64,000 nt of DNA, taken from NCBI RefSeq assembly GCF_036013645.1, contig NZ_CP107869.1:2108001-2172000 (forward strand). The letters are read 5' to 3'. Under the pieces are notes generated by a model, which worked only from the letters and a program-made list of their open reading frames with translations, did no database searches and was not told where the DNA came from. Of this stretch, positions 34,503 to 42,537 are shown piece by piece. Every line of letters begins with the position of its first letter. The first letter of the stretch is position 1. The position numbers were made by a program, and so were the translations under genes. The stretch comes from Streptomyces sp. NBC_00490. GTDB taxonomy: Bacteria > Actinomycetota > Actinomycetes > Streptomycetales > Streptomycetaceae.

Positions 34503-35675
34503 TCACCGCGCCACCTCCCGTACCGTCTCGTCCGCCCGGACCGCGTCGAACGCGTCCCGCAGCACACTCTGTTCGTGTGCGTCGGGCCCGGCGCCGCGCA
34601 CATGGGCCACGAAGTCCTCGGCGATCTCCTGGTCGCTGCGGTCCGCGAGCCGCTGGGCGTAGGACACGTCGGGGTCGTCCGGGGCCCGCTCGGGGTCGAA
34701 GGCGAGGCTGAGGGTGTGCGGGAAGCGCTCGGTGAGCCGGGCCATGGGGTCGGCGGGGCGGACCGCGTCGGTGAGGGTCGCCTCGACCCACGCCTCCTCG
34801 TGGCGCGAGAGCTCCGGGTCGGCGAGCAGGTCCTCCAGAGTTCCGCGGATGCGGGCCAGCGCGCGGGGCACCGGGCAGTCGACGCGCTCGGCGCTCACCG
34901 CGCCCTCGGCGTCCAGGTCGATCAGCCACATGCTCTTGCGGTGGCCGGCCTCGGAGAAGGAGTACGGCAGCGGGGAGCCGGAATAGCGCACGCGCTCGGT
35001 GATGGTCTGGCAGCCGTGCAGATGTCCCAGCGCCGCGTAGTCGACGCCGTCGAAGACGCCGGACGGTACGGCGGCCACTCCGCCGACCGTGATGTCCCGC
35101 TCGCTGTCGCTGGCCTCACCGCCGGTGACGAAGGCGTGGGCGAGGACGACGGACCGCGTCTTCCGCTGTCCGTGCGCGCGTGCGGCGAGGTCGGCGCGGA
35201 CGCGGTCCATGGCGGCGGCGAGCACGGCCTCGTGACCGGCCTTGTCCACCCCGAACTCGTCCTTCACCAGGGCGGGTTCCAGATACGGCAGCCCGTAGAA
35301 GGCCACGTCGCCATGGGTGTCCGCGAGCACCACCGGTGTCCCGCATGCCGCGGGCTCTGTGCGCAGATGGATGCCCGCGCGGTCGATGAGGCCCGCGCCC
35401 ACGCCGAGTCGACGGGCGGAGTCGTGGTTCCCGGAGATCATCACCGTGGGCACACCGAGGTCGGCCAGCCGGTGCAGGGCGTCGTCGAACAGCTCGACCG
35501 CGGCGAGCGGCGGCACCGCCCGGTCGTACACGTCTCCCGACACGACCACGGCGTCCACGCCGCGCTCACGCACGGTGGTGACGAGATGGCCGATGAACTC
35601 GGCCTGCGCCCCGAGCATGTTGACGCGGTGGAACGCCCGGCCGAGATGCCAGTCGGAAGTGTGCAGCAGTCGCAT
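34503..35675 (-). CDS. sbcD: Exonuclease SbcD, Mre11-like nuclease subunit
   Basis: A 390-residue metallophosphoesterase nuclease. The five phosphoesterase motifs are seen: LLHTSDWHLGRAFH (D-x-H), VVSGDVYDRAVPP (G-D-x-x-D), MISGNHDSARRLG (G-N-H-D), VLAHAFVTGG and ALGHLHGCQT (G-H-x-H). It cuts DNA as the nuclease of the SbcCD complex. It starts at the ATG at 35675 and is followed on the same strand by sbcC. yigZ precedes it by about 51 bases and may share the transcript. Confidence 0.95.
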   Translation of the reverse strand: MRLLHTSDWHLGRAFHRVNMLGAQAEFIGHLVTTVRERGVDAVVVSGDVYDRAVPPLAAVELFDDALHRLADLGVPTVMISGNHDSARRLGVGAGLIDRAGIHLRTEPAACGTPVVLADTHGDVAFYGLPYLEPALVKDEFGVDKAGHEAVLAAAMDRVRADLAARAHGQRKTRSVVLAHAFVTGGEASDSERDITVGGVAAVPSGVFDGVDYAALGHLHGCQTITERVRYSGSPLPYSFSEAGHRKSMWLIDLDAEGAVSAERVDCPVPRALARIRGTLEDLLADPELSRHEEAWVEATLTDAVRPADPMARLTERFPHTLSLAFDPERAPDDPDVSYAQRLADRSDQEIAEDFVAHVRGAGPDAHEQSVLRDAFDAVRADETVREVAR

Positions 35676-35726
35676 GATCCCCGAGACTAACGGCCGGGTC
35701 TGACATCACGGGCGGTTACCGGCCTT

Positions 35727-36353
35727 TCAGGCATCGCCATAGGCCTCTCCACCCAGTTCGAACCCGGCCGTCCCGGCGGTGACGTCGGCGAGCCAGGCCT
35801 CGAAGGCCGGGACGTCCGCGTCCGGCAGTCCGATCTCGATCGTGACCGCCTCGGCGTAGCGCACGTCGCGTACCTCGCGGCCGGTCGAGCGGAGGTCGTT
35901 CTCGAGCTTGCCGGCGCGCTGGTGGTCGACGGTGACCGTGGCGAGGCGGAAGCGGCGGCGGGTGATCGTGCCGAGGACGTCCAGGGCCTCGCCGACCGCT
36001 CCGCCGTACGCGCGGATGAGACCGCCCGCGCCGAGCTTGACGCCGCCGTAGTAGCGGGTGACGACGGCGACGGCGTACCGCATGTCGCGGCGCAGCAGCA
36101 TCTGGAGCATGGGGACGCCCGCGGTGCCGCCGGGTTCGCCGTCGTCGCTCGCCTTCTGGATCGCCGCGTCGGCGCCGATGACGTAGGCGAAGCAGTTGTG
36201 GGTGGCGTCGGTGTGCTCCTTGCGGACGGAGGCGATGAAGTCCTGCGCCTCCCGCTCCGTGGCCGCGGGGGCGAGGGCGCACAGGAAGCGCGAGCGGTTG
36301 ACCTCGGTCTCGTGCACGCCCGCGTGGGCGACTGTGCGGTACTCGTCCGGCAT
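35727..36353 (-). CDS. YigZ/IMPACT family protein
   Basis: A 208-residue protein of the UPF0029 IMPACT group. The conserved block HNCFAYVIGADAAIQKASDD then GEPGGTAGVPMLQML (residues 51-86) and VVTRYYGGVKLGAGGLIRAY (about 97-116) are diagnostic. The C-terminal DUF1949-like part follows. The role is unclear; relatives affect translation stress in eukaryotes. Stands upstream of sbcD in the same direction. Start ATG at 36353 gives the standard MPDEYRTVAHAG. Confidence 0.92.
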   Translation of the reverse strand: MPDEYRTVAHAGVHETEVNRSRFLCALAPAATEREAQDFIASVRKEHTDATHNCFAYVIGADAAIQKASDDGEPGGTAGVPMLQMLLRRDMRYAVAVVTRYYGGVKLGAGGLIRAYGGAVGEALDVLGTITRRRFRLATVTVDHQRAGKLENDLRSTGREVRDVRYAEAVTIEIGLPDADVPAFEAWLADVTAGTAGFELGGEAYGDA

Positions 36354-36436
36354 CCGGCCACCCTATGCGGACCGTGCCGGCTCGCCCGCCCCGGAGGTGC
36401 GGGCGGCGATGTGGTGAAGATCGCGCCACGGGGCGA

Positions 36437-37003
36437 TCACCGCATGACCGGCACACCGGCGGCGGGCTCGGACGGCGATGTCAGGGCCCGCTGCCGGCAG
36501 TGGCGCTGGAAGGACCAGGCGAGCGGACCGCGCGGCACTCGGGGGCCGCGGCCATGGGTGCGCGTCGGCTGGTCAGAGTTCTCCCAGGCCAGGAAGCCCG
36601 GGCCGTCGGGGGTGAGGACCGGGACCCATGCCTCGTCGGCCTCGGCGAGGCGGGACTCGTCCAGGACGAGGGGGCTGGGCCAGGTGTCGTCGCGGTCGGC
36701 GGAGCCGTAGAGGTGGACGGCGACCGCCTTCCTGAGTCTGGCCAGGAGCTCATGCGGCCATTCCAGGCCGCGCGAACCCCATCCCTTCAGCTCCCGCACG
36801 AAGATCTGCTTCAGCTCGTGGTCGAGATCCCGCCCGAACACGGGGATCGGATAGCCCTCCTGCTCGTAGGGCACACAGCCGTGTCCTCCGCCCTGGGTCC
36901 GGTAGACCACGCCGGTCGGCGCCGCGACGACCACGAACATCCAGCCCTGACCGGTTCCGGTGCCGTCGGGGTCGAGGAAGACGTACCGCTTGGGCTCGGT
37001 CAC
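36437..37003 (-). CDS. DUF6210-like hypothetical protein
   Basis: A 188-residue protein beginning VTEPKRYVFLDPDGTGTGQG at the GTG at 37003, which overlaps the sixA stop by 4 bases. The N-terminal beta-rich part (WMFVVVAAPTGVVYRTQGGG, GYPIPVFG) resembles DUF6210; this match is from memory and moderate. The C-terminus is polar and arginine-rich. No enzymatic motif, membrane helix or signal is visible. As the last gene of a three-gene operon (CysRS-like, sixA, this) it may work with them, but no function can be given. Confidence 0.65.
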   Translation of the reverse strand: MTEPKRYVFLDPDGTGTGQGWMFVVVAAPTGVVYRTQGGGHGCVPYEQEGYPIPVFGRDLDHELKQIFVRELKGWGSRGLEWPHELLARLRKAVAVHLYGSADRDDTWPSPLVLDESRLAEADEAWVPVLTPDGPGFLAWENSDQPTRTHGRGPRVPRGPLAWSFQRHCRQRALTSPSEPAAGVPVMR

Positions 37004-37542
37004 TCCTTCTTGCCCCTTGCCACCGTCACCGCGGTCAGCAGGGCCGTGCCGGGGAGGAGGGCCTCCCAGCCGGTGCCGCGCCAGGTCAGTACCGCGATGG
37101 CGGAGGTGGGGAACTTCACGTGGACGCGTTCCAGGGTGTCGTCCAGGCCGTCGCCCGCCAGACCGAGGACGAGCTCCTCCAGACCGGGGTTGTGGCCGAC
37201 CAGCAGCAGCGTCTCGACCTCGGCGGGCACCTCGTGCACGACGTCCAGCAGTTCGGCCGCGTCGGCGCCGTAGAGGCGCTCGTCGTGCCGGACGGGTGGC
37301 GGGGTGCCCCACTGGGCGGAGGCGAGGTCCCAGGTCTGGCGGGCGCGGACGGCGGTGGAACACAGCGCGAGGTCGGGCAGGAAGTCGGCCTCGACGAGCG
37401 CGCGGCCCGCGGCGGGTGCGTCCCGGCGGCCGCGCGGGGCCAGTGGGCGCCGGTGGTCGGGGACGCCCTCGGGCCAGGCGGACTTGGCGTGTCGCAGCAC
37501 GACAAGGCGGCGCAGCGGCCCCGCCCCGGCGCGCGCGATCAC
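37000..37542 (-). CDS. SixA-type phosphohistidine phosphatase (histidine phosphatase family)
   Basis: A 180-residue phosphatase. The catalytic R-H-x-K motif is LVVLRHAKSAWPEG at residues 13-26, with the second catalytic His in LLLVGHNPGLEELVLGLAG (about 112). It would remove phosphate from phosphohistidine in small signalling domains. I chose the GTG at 37542, which overlaps the previous stop by 4 bases (GTGA); longer frames are shadows of the upstream gene. It is the middle gene of a coupled operon. Confidence 0.88.
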   Translation of the reverse strand: MIARAGAGPLRRLVVLRHAKSAWPEGVPDHRRPLAPRGRRDAPAAGRALVEADFLPDLALCSTAVRARQTWDLASAQWGTPPPVRHDERLYGADAAELLDVVHEVPAEVETLLLVGHNPGLEELVLGLAGDGLDDTLERVHVKFPTSAIAVLTWRGTGWEALLPGTALLTAVTVARGKKE

Positions 37543-38240
37543 GCGAAAGTTCCCAGCTCGCGGGTCAGTTCCAGACCGAGGAGCCGGTCGGCGTAGGCGT
37601 ACGTCTCGAAGCGGGCGCCCTCCGGGAGGTCGGAGGCCTCGACCCGGCGCAGGACGCGCAGCACCCCGGGGATGTCCAGATCGTCCTCCCAGGCGGTACG
37701 CAGCTCTCCGCGGATGTCCTCGGGGACCGCCTTCGACGGATTGCGCGCCCATCCGGCGACGGCCCGACGCCAGCGTACGAGCGTGTCGTGGGCCTCCGAC
37801 ACGGCGGCCGCGTCGAGCCGTACGGGCAGGCCACGGCGGTGGGACAGCAACGCCAGCCGCAGCACACCGGGGTCGGTGTCCGCCGGGGAACCCGTGACCG
37901 GCGCGACGGCGAGCCGCACCCCGTCGGGTGTCGCCCCACCCTCGGCGACCACATGGACGACCTGCGGCCCGCCCGCTCCCGGGCCGCTGTCCCGGCCGTC
38001 CTCGAAGGGCCGGATGCCGAGCGCCGCGGCGCCCGCCCGTAGCTCCGCCCGGTCCCGTTCGGCGCTGAGCAGTGACCAGACCGGTGTACCCCCGATCTCC
38101 AGGGCGCGGGCGAGGACGTCGGCGACGAGCAGCACGCGCAGGGCGGTGCCGTCGTACCCGGGCACATGGGCCTCGACGCGGGTCGGGCCACGGCGGGCAG
38201 GGACGGGGTCGCCGGTTCGGGCGTCGATGATGTGCAGCAC
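37539..38240 (-). CDS. Cysteinyl-tRNA synthetase-like protein lacking catalytic motifs
   Basis: A 233-residue protein usually called hypothetical. Two parts recall CysRS/MshC: the N-terminal GYDGTALRVLLVADVLARAL then EIGGTPVW (compare the class I synthetase GxTPYDxTHLGHAR...DVLAR), and the C-terminal LRLALLSHRRGLPVRLDAAA with DLDIPGVLRVLRRVE, like the helical domain that follows the KMSKS loop. Both the HIGH and KMSKS signatures are missing, so aminoacylation is unlikely. It heads the operon with sixA and the DUF6210-like gene through 4-base overlaps. The relation is my reading of pattern and needs a profile search. Confidence 0.6.
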   Translation of the reverse strand: MLHIIDARTGDPVPARRGPTRVEAHVPGYDGTALRVLLVADVLARALEIGGTPVWSLLSAERDRAELRAGAAALGIRPFEDGRDSGPGAGGPQVVHVVAEGGATPDGVRLAVAPVTGSPADTDPGVLRLALLSHRRGLPVRLDAAAVSEAHDTLVRWRRAVAGWARNPSKAVPEDIRGELRTAWEDDLDIPGVLRVLRRVEASDLPEGARFETYAYADRLLGLELTRELGTFA

Positions 38241-38369
38241 GCAGTGAGCGTAGGCGGGGTCGGTCTCGCGCGCAGTCAGGTGGCGCGGATTCCGGTCACG
38301 GGAATCCCGGTGCCCGGTCCGCTGTTGTCGCGCACATCAGCACTGGCAGGACTTTCAAGGAGGCCGAGC

Positions 38370-38777
38370 GTGTACGGCGACCCAGCAACGATCCGCAAGA
38401 TCCTCACCGAGAGCGGCGACACCTGGGCGATCGTGGGCCTGTCGTCGAACCAGCGGCGCGCGGCCTACGGTGTCGCGGACGTGCTCCAGCGGTACGGCAA
38501 GCGCATCGTGCCCGTGCACCCCAAGGCGGAGACGGTCCACGGCGAGCAGGGCTACCCCTCGCTGGAGGCGATCCCCTTCGACGTCGACGTCGTGGACGTG
38601 TTCGTCAACAGCGACCTCGCCGGTGCCGTCGCCGACGAGGCGGTCGCGAAGGGCGCCAAGGCCGTCTGGTACCAGCTCGGAGTGATCGACGAGGCCGCGT
38701 ACGAGCGCACCCGGGCCGCCGGTCTGGAGATGGTCATGGACCGCTGCCCGGCCATCGAGATCCCGCGGCTCGGCTGA
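38370..38777 (+). CDS. CoA-binding protein (YccU-type)
   Basis: A 135-residue Rossmann-fold CoA-binding domain. TWAIVGLSSNQRRAAYGVAD holds the phosphate loop, RIVPVHPKAETVHGEQGYPS is the second block, and VDVVDVFVNS and AKAVWYQLGVIDE complete the fold. Such proteins bind CoA and may take part in its salvage or in acylation control. The GTG at 38370 has a perfect AAGGAGG at 38357-38363. It is convergent with the first gene of the conflict island, 17 bases away, and marks the island's left border. Confidence 0.92.
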   Translation: MYGDPATIRKILTESGDTWAIVGLSSNQRRAAYGVADVLQRYGKRIVPVHPKAETVHGEQGYPSLEAIPFDVDVVDVFVNSDLAGAVADEAVAKGAKAVWYQLGVIDEAAYERTRAAGLEMVMDRCPAIEIPRLG

Positions 38778-38794
38778 CCGGCCGGAGTTCCCGA

Positions 38795-39373
38795 CTACCC
38801 CTGCCCCTCGCACGCGTTGATGTAGTACAGCTCGATCTCCACCCGGTCCGCCGAACCCCCGGACCAGAACGGTCGTGTGCCGACGTTCCCCCCGCAGAAG
38901 GCCTGGGGGCGCTCGGACTGGAGGATGCGGTTCACGTCCTCCGCGAGGTCCGTCGCCGCTCCCAGCTGGGCCTGCGGGGCCACTCCGAACGTGATGACCA
39001 TGCCGATGCGGCGGTCGTCGCCGCTCTTGCGGATCTCCTTGTCCAGGGCCGCGACGACCTTCTTGCGGTCGGCCGCGTTCAGGGTGCCCCTGCCGGAGGC
39101 GCGCCCGGTCGCCCCCGAGGACAGGGAGACGGCGAAGGTGTGCCGCTTGGGGTCCAGTCCGAGCGGACCCTTGGCGGTCCGGGAGGGGGAGGGCGAGGCG
39201 CCGGTGGGCGAGGCGGACGGTTTGGGGGTCCTGCCGGTGCCGGACGCCTCGTCCGTGCCGTCGGAGGCGACCATGCCGAGCACGACGAGGAACAGCACCA
39301 GGAACAGGTCCGCGAAGAGCCAGCCCGCGAGGTGGCGCGGGGCGACGCCGGTGCCCGTGGGGCGTCTCCTCAT
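38795..39373 (-). CDS. MotB/ZorB-like membrane protein of the GTPase operon
   Basis: A 192-residue protein with one N-terminal helix (about residues 17-36: GWLFADLFLVLFLVVLGM) that carries an Asp (D22), the hallmark of MotB/ExbD/ZorB ion-channel stators. A Ser/Pro/Thr linker (40-70) leads to a domain with an OmpA-like outline (VITFGVAPQAQLGAATDLAE then DVNRIL), though the usual G-H-T-D peptidoglycan motif is not kept, and two late cysteines (FCGG, NACEG) could form a disulfide. It is the last gene of the leftward operon and overlaps the two-helix coiled-coil gene by 4 bases, like motA-motB. Ion-driven motor function is inferred. Confidence 0.7.
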   Translation of the reverse strand: MRRRPTGTGVAPRHLAGWLFADLFLVLFLVVLGMVASDGTDEASGTGRTPKPSASPTGASPSPSRTAKGPLGLDPKRHTFAVSLSSGATGRASGRGTLNAADRKKVVAALDKEIRKSGDDRRIGMVITFGVAPQAQLGAATDLAEDVNRILQSERPQAFCGGNVGTRPFWSGGSADRVEIELYYINACEGQG

Positions 39374-40674
39374 CCGTGGTCCTGTCCGTACCAGTCGTCG
39401 CCGGGGCGGCGCGGCGGCGGTGTCCCGGCCCCGCCGTCCGGCCGGGGAGTCCCGGGCGGGGGCTGCGGGCTGCCGCCGGCGTGCCCGTTCCCCCGTCCGC
39501 CGTTGTGGGAGCCGTTGGACAGGCCGTCGGAGTTCGACATCGGCAGCGGGCCGTAGCCGCCCGGCCGGTCGTTCTGGAGCAGGGCGAGCACCCGTTCCAG
39601 GGCGTCCATGTAGGAGTACATCCGCTCGCTGTTGTCATTGAGGAGCTGCATGGCCACGCCGACCTTGCGGGTGGTCTCCGAGACCTCGTCGGCGACCGTG
39701 GCGTGCACCCGGTTGGCCTCCTGGGAGCTGCCGGCGGCCTTGCGCAGTTCAGCGAGCAGCCGGGTGAGGGCTTCCCGGGTCGCCGTCTCGTCGGCGCGCA
39801 GGTCCTCGCGCATCCGGGCGAAGTCGCGCAGCAGCTGGTGCGGCACGGTCAGGGAGCGGCCCATCGCGCCCAACTCGCCCGCCGACTCGGTCCACTTGTC
39901 GATCGCGGTGACGAACCTGCTCTCCGGGCCGGGCTCGAAGATCTTCTCCATCCGGTCGGCGCTGTCCGACATCGTGCGGGAGAGTTCCGCGGTGCTGCGG
40001 GTGATGTCCCGTGCGATGCCGACGAGTTGGCCCGCGGGCACGGCCTGTGCCTCCAGCACCGCGTGCTTGGCGAGCTCCATGGTGAGGACGGCCAGCTGTC
40101 CGGCGACCCGGCCGCGCAGCCGCTCGCGGGAGGCGTCGCGCTCGGCGGCCCATTCGAGGCGTTGCAGCCACAGGGTCGCGAGGACCACCCCGCCGATGAG
40201 GACGACGACAAGGAGCACCGCGGTACCGCCGAGGCCCGAGGACCACAGCGTCAGGAAGTTGGTGCCCTTCGGGGCGTCCTCGAAGTCCCGGAACGCGAAC
40301 CACAGGGACAGCCACGTCAGGACGATGGGCAGGAAGACCGCCACGTCCCGGAGCGTGGACACGATGGCGATGAGCCCGCTCTTGCTCGCCGGTTCGTCCG
40401 GCACCAGGGTGTCGGGCGGATAGGCGTGCAGCAGGTCGACGCCGGACAGGGCACGCCCGCCGGCCCGGGCGTCGTCGGCGATCCAGGTCAGCACCGAGCG
40501 CCCGGGGCTGTCCTCGGGGCACTCGCCGGCCAGGTCCGCCAGCCGGTCGGCGGCCGTGCGCAGGGTGTCGGAGGGATCGGGGGCGGGCGGCGCGGGTTCC
40601 GGGGCGGGGGATTCGGGTGCGGGCTCCGGGACGGGTGGCGCGGGCTGGTGCCGGGTGGGTTTCCTGCTGGCCAA
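39370..40674 (-). CDS. Membrane protein with coiled-coil domain, possible MotA/ZorA-like partner
   Basis: A 434-residue protein started by TTG at 40674 after GAGGAGAGG. Residues 10-35 are Pro/Glu repeats. Two helices span about 108-128 and 148-170. A long coiled-coil-like cytoplasmic region (170-355, RDITRSTAELSRTMSDSADR and similar, like chemoreceptor or ZorA tails) follows, then a Gly/Pro/Asn-rich tail. ZorA and MotA have more helices, so the match is only in layout. The stop overlaps the start of the MotB-like gene (ATGA), which supports a two-subunit membrane complex. It lies 9 bases after the GAP1-like gene. Confidence 0.7.
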   Translation of the reverse strand: MASRKPTRHQPAPPVPEPAPESPAPEPAPPAPDPSDTLRTAADRLADLAGECPEDSPGRSVLTWIADDARAGGRALSGVDLLHAYPPDTLVPDEPASKSGLIAIVSTLRDVAVFLPIVLTWLSLWFAFRDFEDAPKGTNFLTLWSSGLGGTAVLLVVVLIGGVVLATLWLQRLEWAAERDASRERLRGRVAGQLAVLTMELAKHAVLEAQAVPAGQLVGIARDITRSTAELSRTMSDSADRMEKIFEPGPESRFVTAIDKWTESAGELGAMGRSLTVPHQLLRDFARMREDLRADETATREALTRLLAELRKAAGSSQEANRVHATVADEVSETTRKVGVAMQLLNDNSERMYSYMDALERVLALLQNDRPGGYGPLPMSNSDGLSNGSHNGGRGNGHAGGSPQPPPGTPRPDGGAGTPPPRRPGDDWYGQDHG

Positions 40675-40683
40675 AACCTCTCC

Positions 40684-42537
40684 TCAGTACCAGGTGTCGC
40701 GGCGGGACGGATCGCGGTCGTGCCCGTCGTCCGGCCGGGCGGGCAGATGTTCCCGGAAGTACTGCTGGACGACGGCGGCGAAGACGGTGTCCTGGGCCTT
40801 GCCCCGGCGGCAGCTGTCCGCCAGTGCCTGGAGCAGATACGGCGACGGCGTGCGGCCCGCCGCTTCCAGGACGTCCATCACCTCGCGCTGGCCGACCGAC
40901 TCCCCCACCGTGCACAGCAGGAGGAGCCGGTACAGACGCACCGCCCGCCAGGGGCTCTGGGGCGCCATGCGGTCCACGGCCTCGGCGAGGAACCCGGTGC
41001 GGCGCAGTACGTCGAAGGGGTCGCGGCGTTCCCGTCCGGCGTCGCGGCGCCGGACGCAGTTCTCCAGCAGGGCGCGGGCCTGCTCCGGTGCGACCCGGCT
41101 GATCCGTTCGACCTCGCTGAGCAGGTCGGCCATCGCGAAGCGCTCCACCATCACCCTCATCAGGTCGTCCAGCGCCTTGCGGGAGACGCCGATCTGCTGG
41201 GCGGTGCGCAGCAGGGGCAGCACGTCGAAGCTGACGCGGCGGTGCGCGGCGCGCTCCATCCGTTCGTGCAGCACGCGCAGCACGACCTGGTCCTCGGGCG
41301 GCCGTACGGCGAGCTCGCGCACCAGGTCGGGGGCGCCGCCGTGGGCTCCCGCGTCGAGGCAGCGGTGCAGTGCCCAGGTGTGGATCTCGGGCCGCAGGTG
41401 CCGGTAGGGCCCTGCTTCGAGGGTGTCCGCCCGCCACAGGGCCACCAGGTGGGCCAGCTGGCCCTCGGTCAGCCGGTCCAGTTCCAGCTGCACCCTCGGC
41501 AGCGAGGTGGGGCTGCGCAGATACGCGTCCTCCTTCTGCGTCAGGTCGCCGCGCGGGGCGGCCTCCAGCAGACTCGTGACGTCGCTCATCAGCCCGGGGG
41601 CCACCTGGTGTCCCGCCGCCCAGTCGCGGATCTGCGCGGAGGTGCCCATCGGCTGCGCGGGCGCCAGCCGGGTCAGCGCGTCCGCGCCGCGGCGCCGCTG
41701 GAAGGCGACCAGCCGCGCGGCCTGGTCCCGCAGGGGCCCGCCGGGTCCCGGGGTGGCTTCGGCGTGGATGCGGCGCCGCGCCGACTGGAGAGTGCCGGCA
41801 CCCTCACGTCGTACGAAGACGAACTGGGGCAGGTCCTTGGCCCCGTCGTTCTCCTCGCGGGTGGCGAAGCTCCAGCTGCCCGCGACGACCCGGCCCAGCA
41901 GCCCGGCCAGCACATGGATGACGACCTCGCCGTCGACGGGTGAGCCGAGCACGGTCAGGGGTGCTCCGGGCTCCTCCATCAGCGCCTCGGCGAGCCGGAG
42001 GAGGAACTCGTCGGGGAGGTCGGCGGCGGCCGTGTCGAGGGCGTCGAGGAGCCGCTTCTCCTCCAGGAGCAGTCGGCGGACCAGGTCCAGGGGGACCCGC
42101 TGCGGCGACTCCGAGGCGGACTCCTGCGGTGTGTTCCCGTCGAGGAGGGCGTCCTGGCGGACCTGCGGGGGCAGCCAGTCGTCCCAGTCGCTGCGGCACG
42201 CGGCGAGCGCGAGGGGGAGGTCGATGCCGGTGGCCGGGCCGGTCAGGACGTGGGTGAGGGTGGAGCCGGCGCGGCCGTGCGGGTCACGCACCGGGACCTT
42301 GCGCAGGACGGCCGCCTCGGGGCCGTAGCGCAGGTAGACGAAGCCGGGGGCGGTGTCACCGGGGTGCTCCTGGGTGGCCCACACCATGTTCTCTATACGG
42401 CTGTTCCAGCGCAGCAGCGCCTCCCGGTCGAGTGAGGTGGTGACCGGGCCGACGTCGCCGCGTCCGGTCAGGGAGCGCTCGGACCAGCGGTAGACGGTGA
42501 TGTCGGCGCGCGGACCGCCGTGCGGGGGCGGGCTCAT
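40684..42537 (-). CDS. GTPase-associated protein 1 (GAP1)-like
   Basis: A 617-residue soluble protein. The N-terminal ITVYRWSERSLTGRGDVGPV with TSLDREALLRWNSRI resembles the N-terminal domain of the GTPase-associated protein family (GAP1), found beside double-GTPase conflict genes. The middle and C-terminal parts are helical (for example ERFAMADLLSEVERISRVAP). No catalytic motif is visible. It overlaps the GTPase gene by 4 bases (42534-42537), so the two are made together; it probably regulates or receives the GTPase signal. Family call is from recognised pattern and context; the exact role is unknown. Confidence 0.75.
   Translation of the reverse strand: MSPPPHGGPRADITVYRWSERSLTGRGDVGPVTTSLDREALLRWNSRIENMVWATQEHPGDTAPGFVYLRYGPEAAVLRKVPVRDPHGRAGSTLTHVLTGPATGIDLPLALAACRSDWDDWLPPQVRQDALLDGNTPQESASESPQRVPLDLVRRLLLEEKRLLDALDTAAADLPDEFLLRLAEALMEEPGAPLTVLGSPVDGEVVIHVLAGLLGRVVAGSWSFATREENDGAKDLPQFVFVRREGAGTLQSARRRIHAEATPGPGGPLRDQAARLVAFQRRRGADALTRLAPAQPMGTSAQIRDWAAGHQVAPGLMSDVTSLLEAAPRGDLTQKEDAYLRSPTSLPRVQLELDRLTEGQLAHLVALWRADTLEAGPYRHLRPEIHTWALHRCLDAGAHGGAPDLVRELAVRPPEDQVVLRVLHERMERAAHRRVSFDVLPLLRTAQQIGVSRKALDDLMRVMVERFAMADLLSEVERISRVAPEQARALLENCVRRRDAGRERRDPFDVLRRTGFLAEAVDRMAPQSPWRAVRLYRLLLLCTVGESVGQREVMDVLEAAGRTPSPYLLQALADSCRRGKAQDTVFAAVVQQYFREHLPARPDDGHDRDPSRRDTWY

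Noticed and set aside
31538..34711. A 1057-codon plus-strand frame opposite sbcC
   Set aside because: Shadow of sbcC; low-complexity Gly/Val/Arg sequence without motifs.
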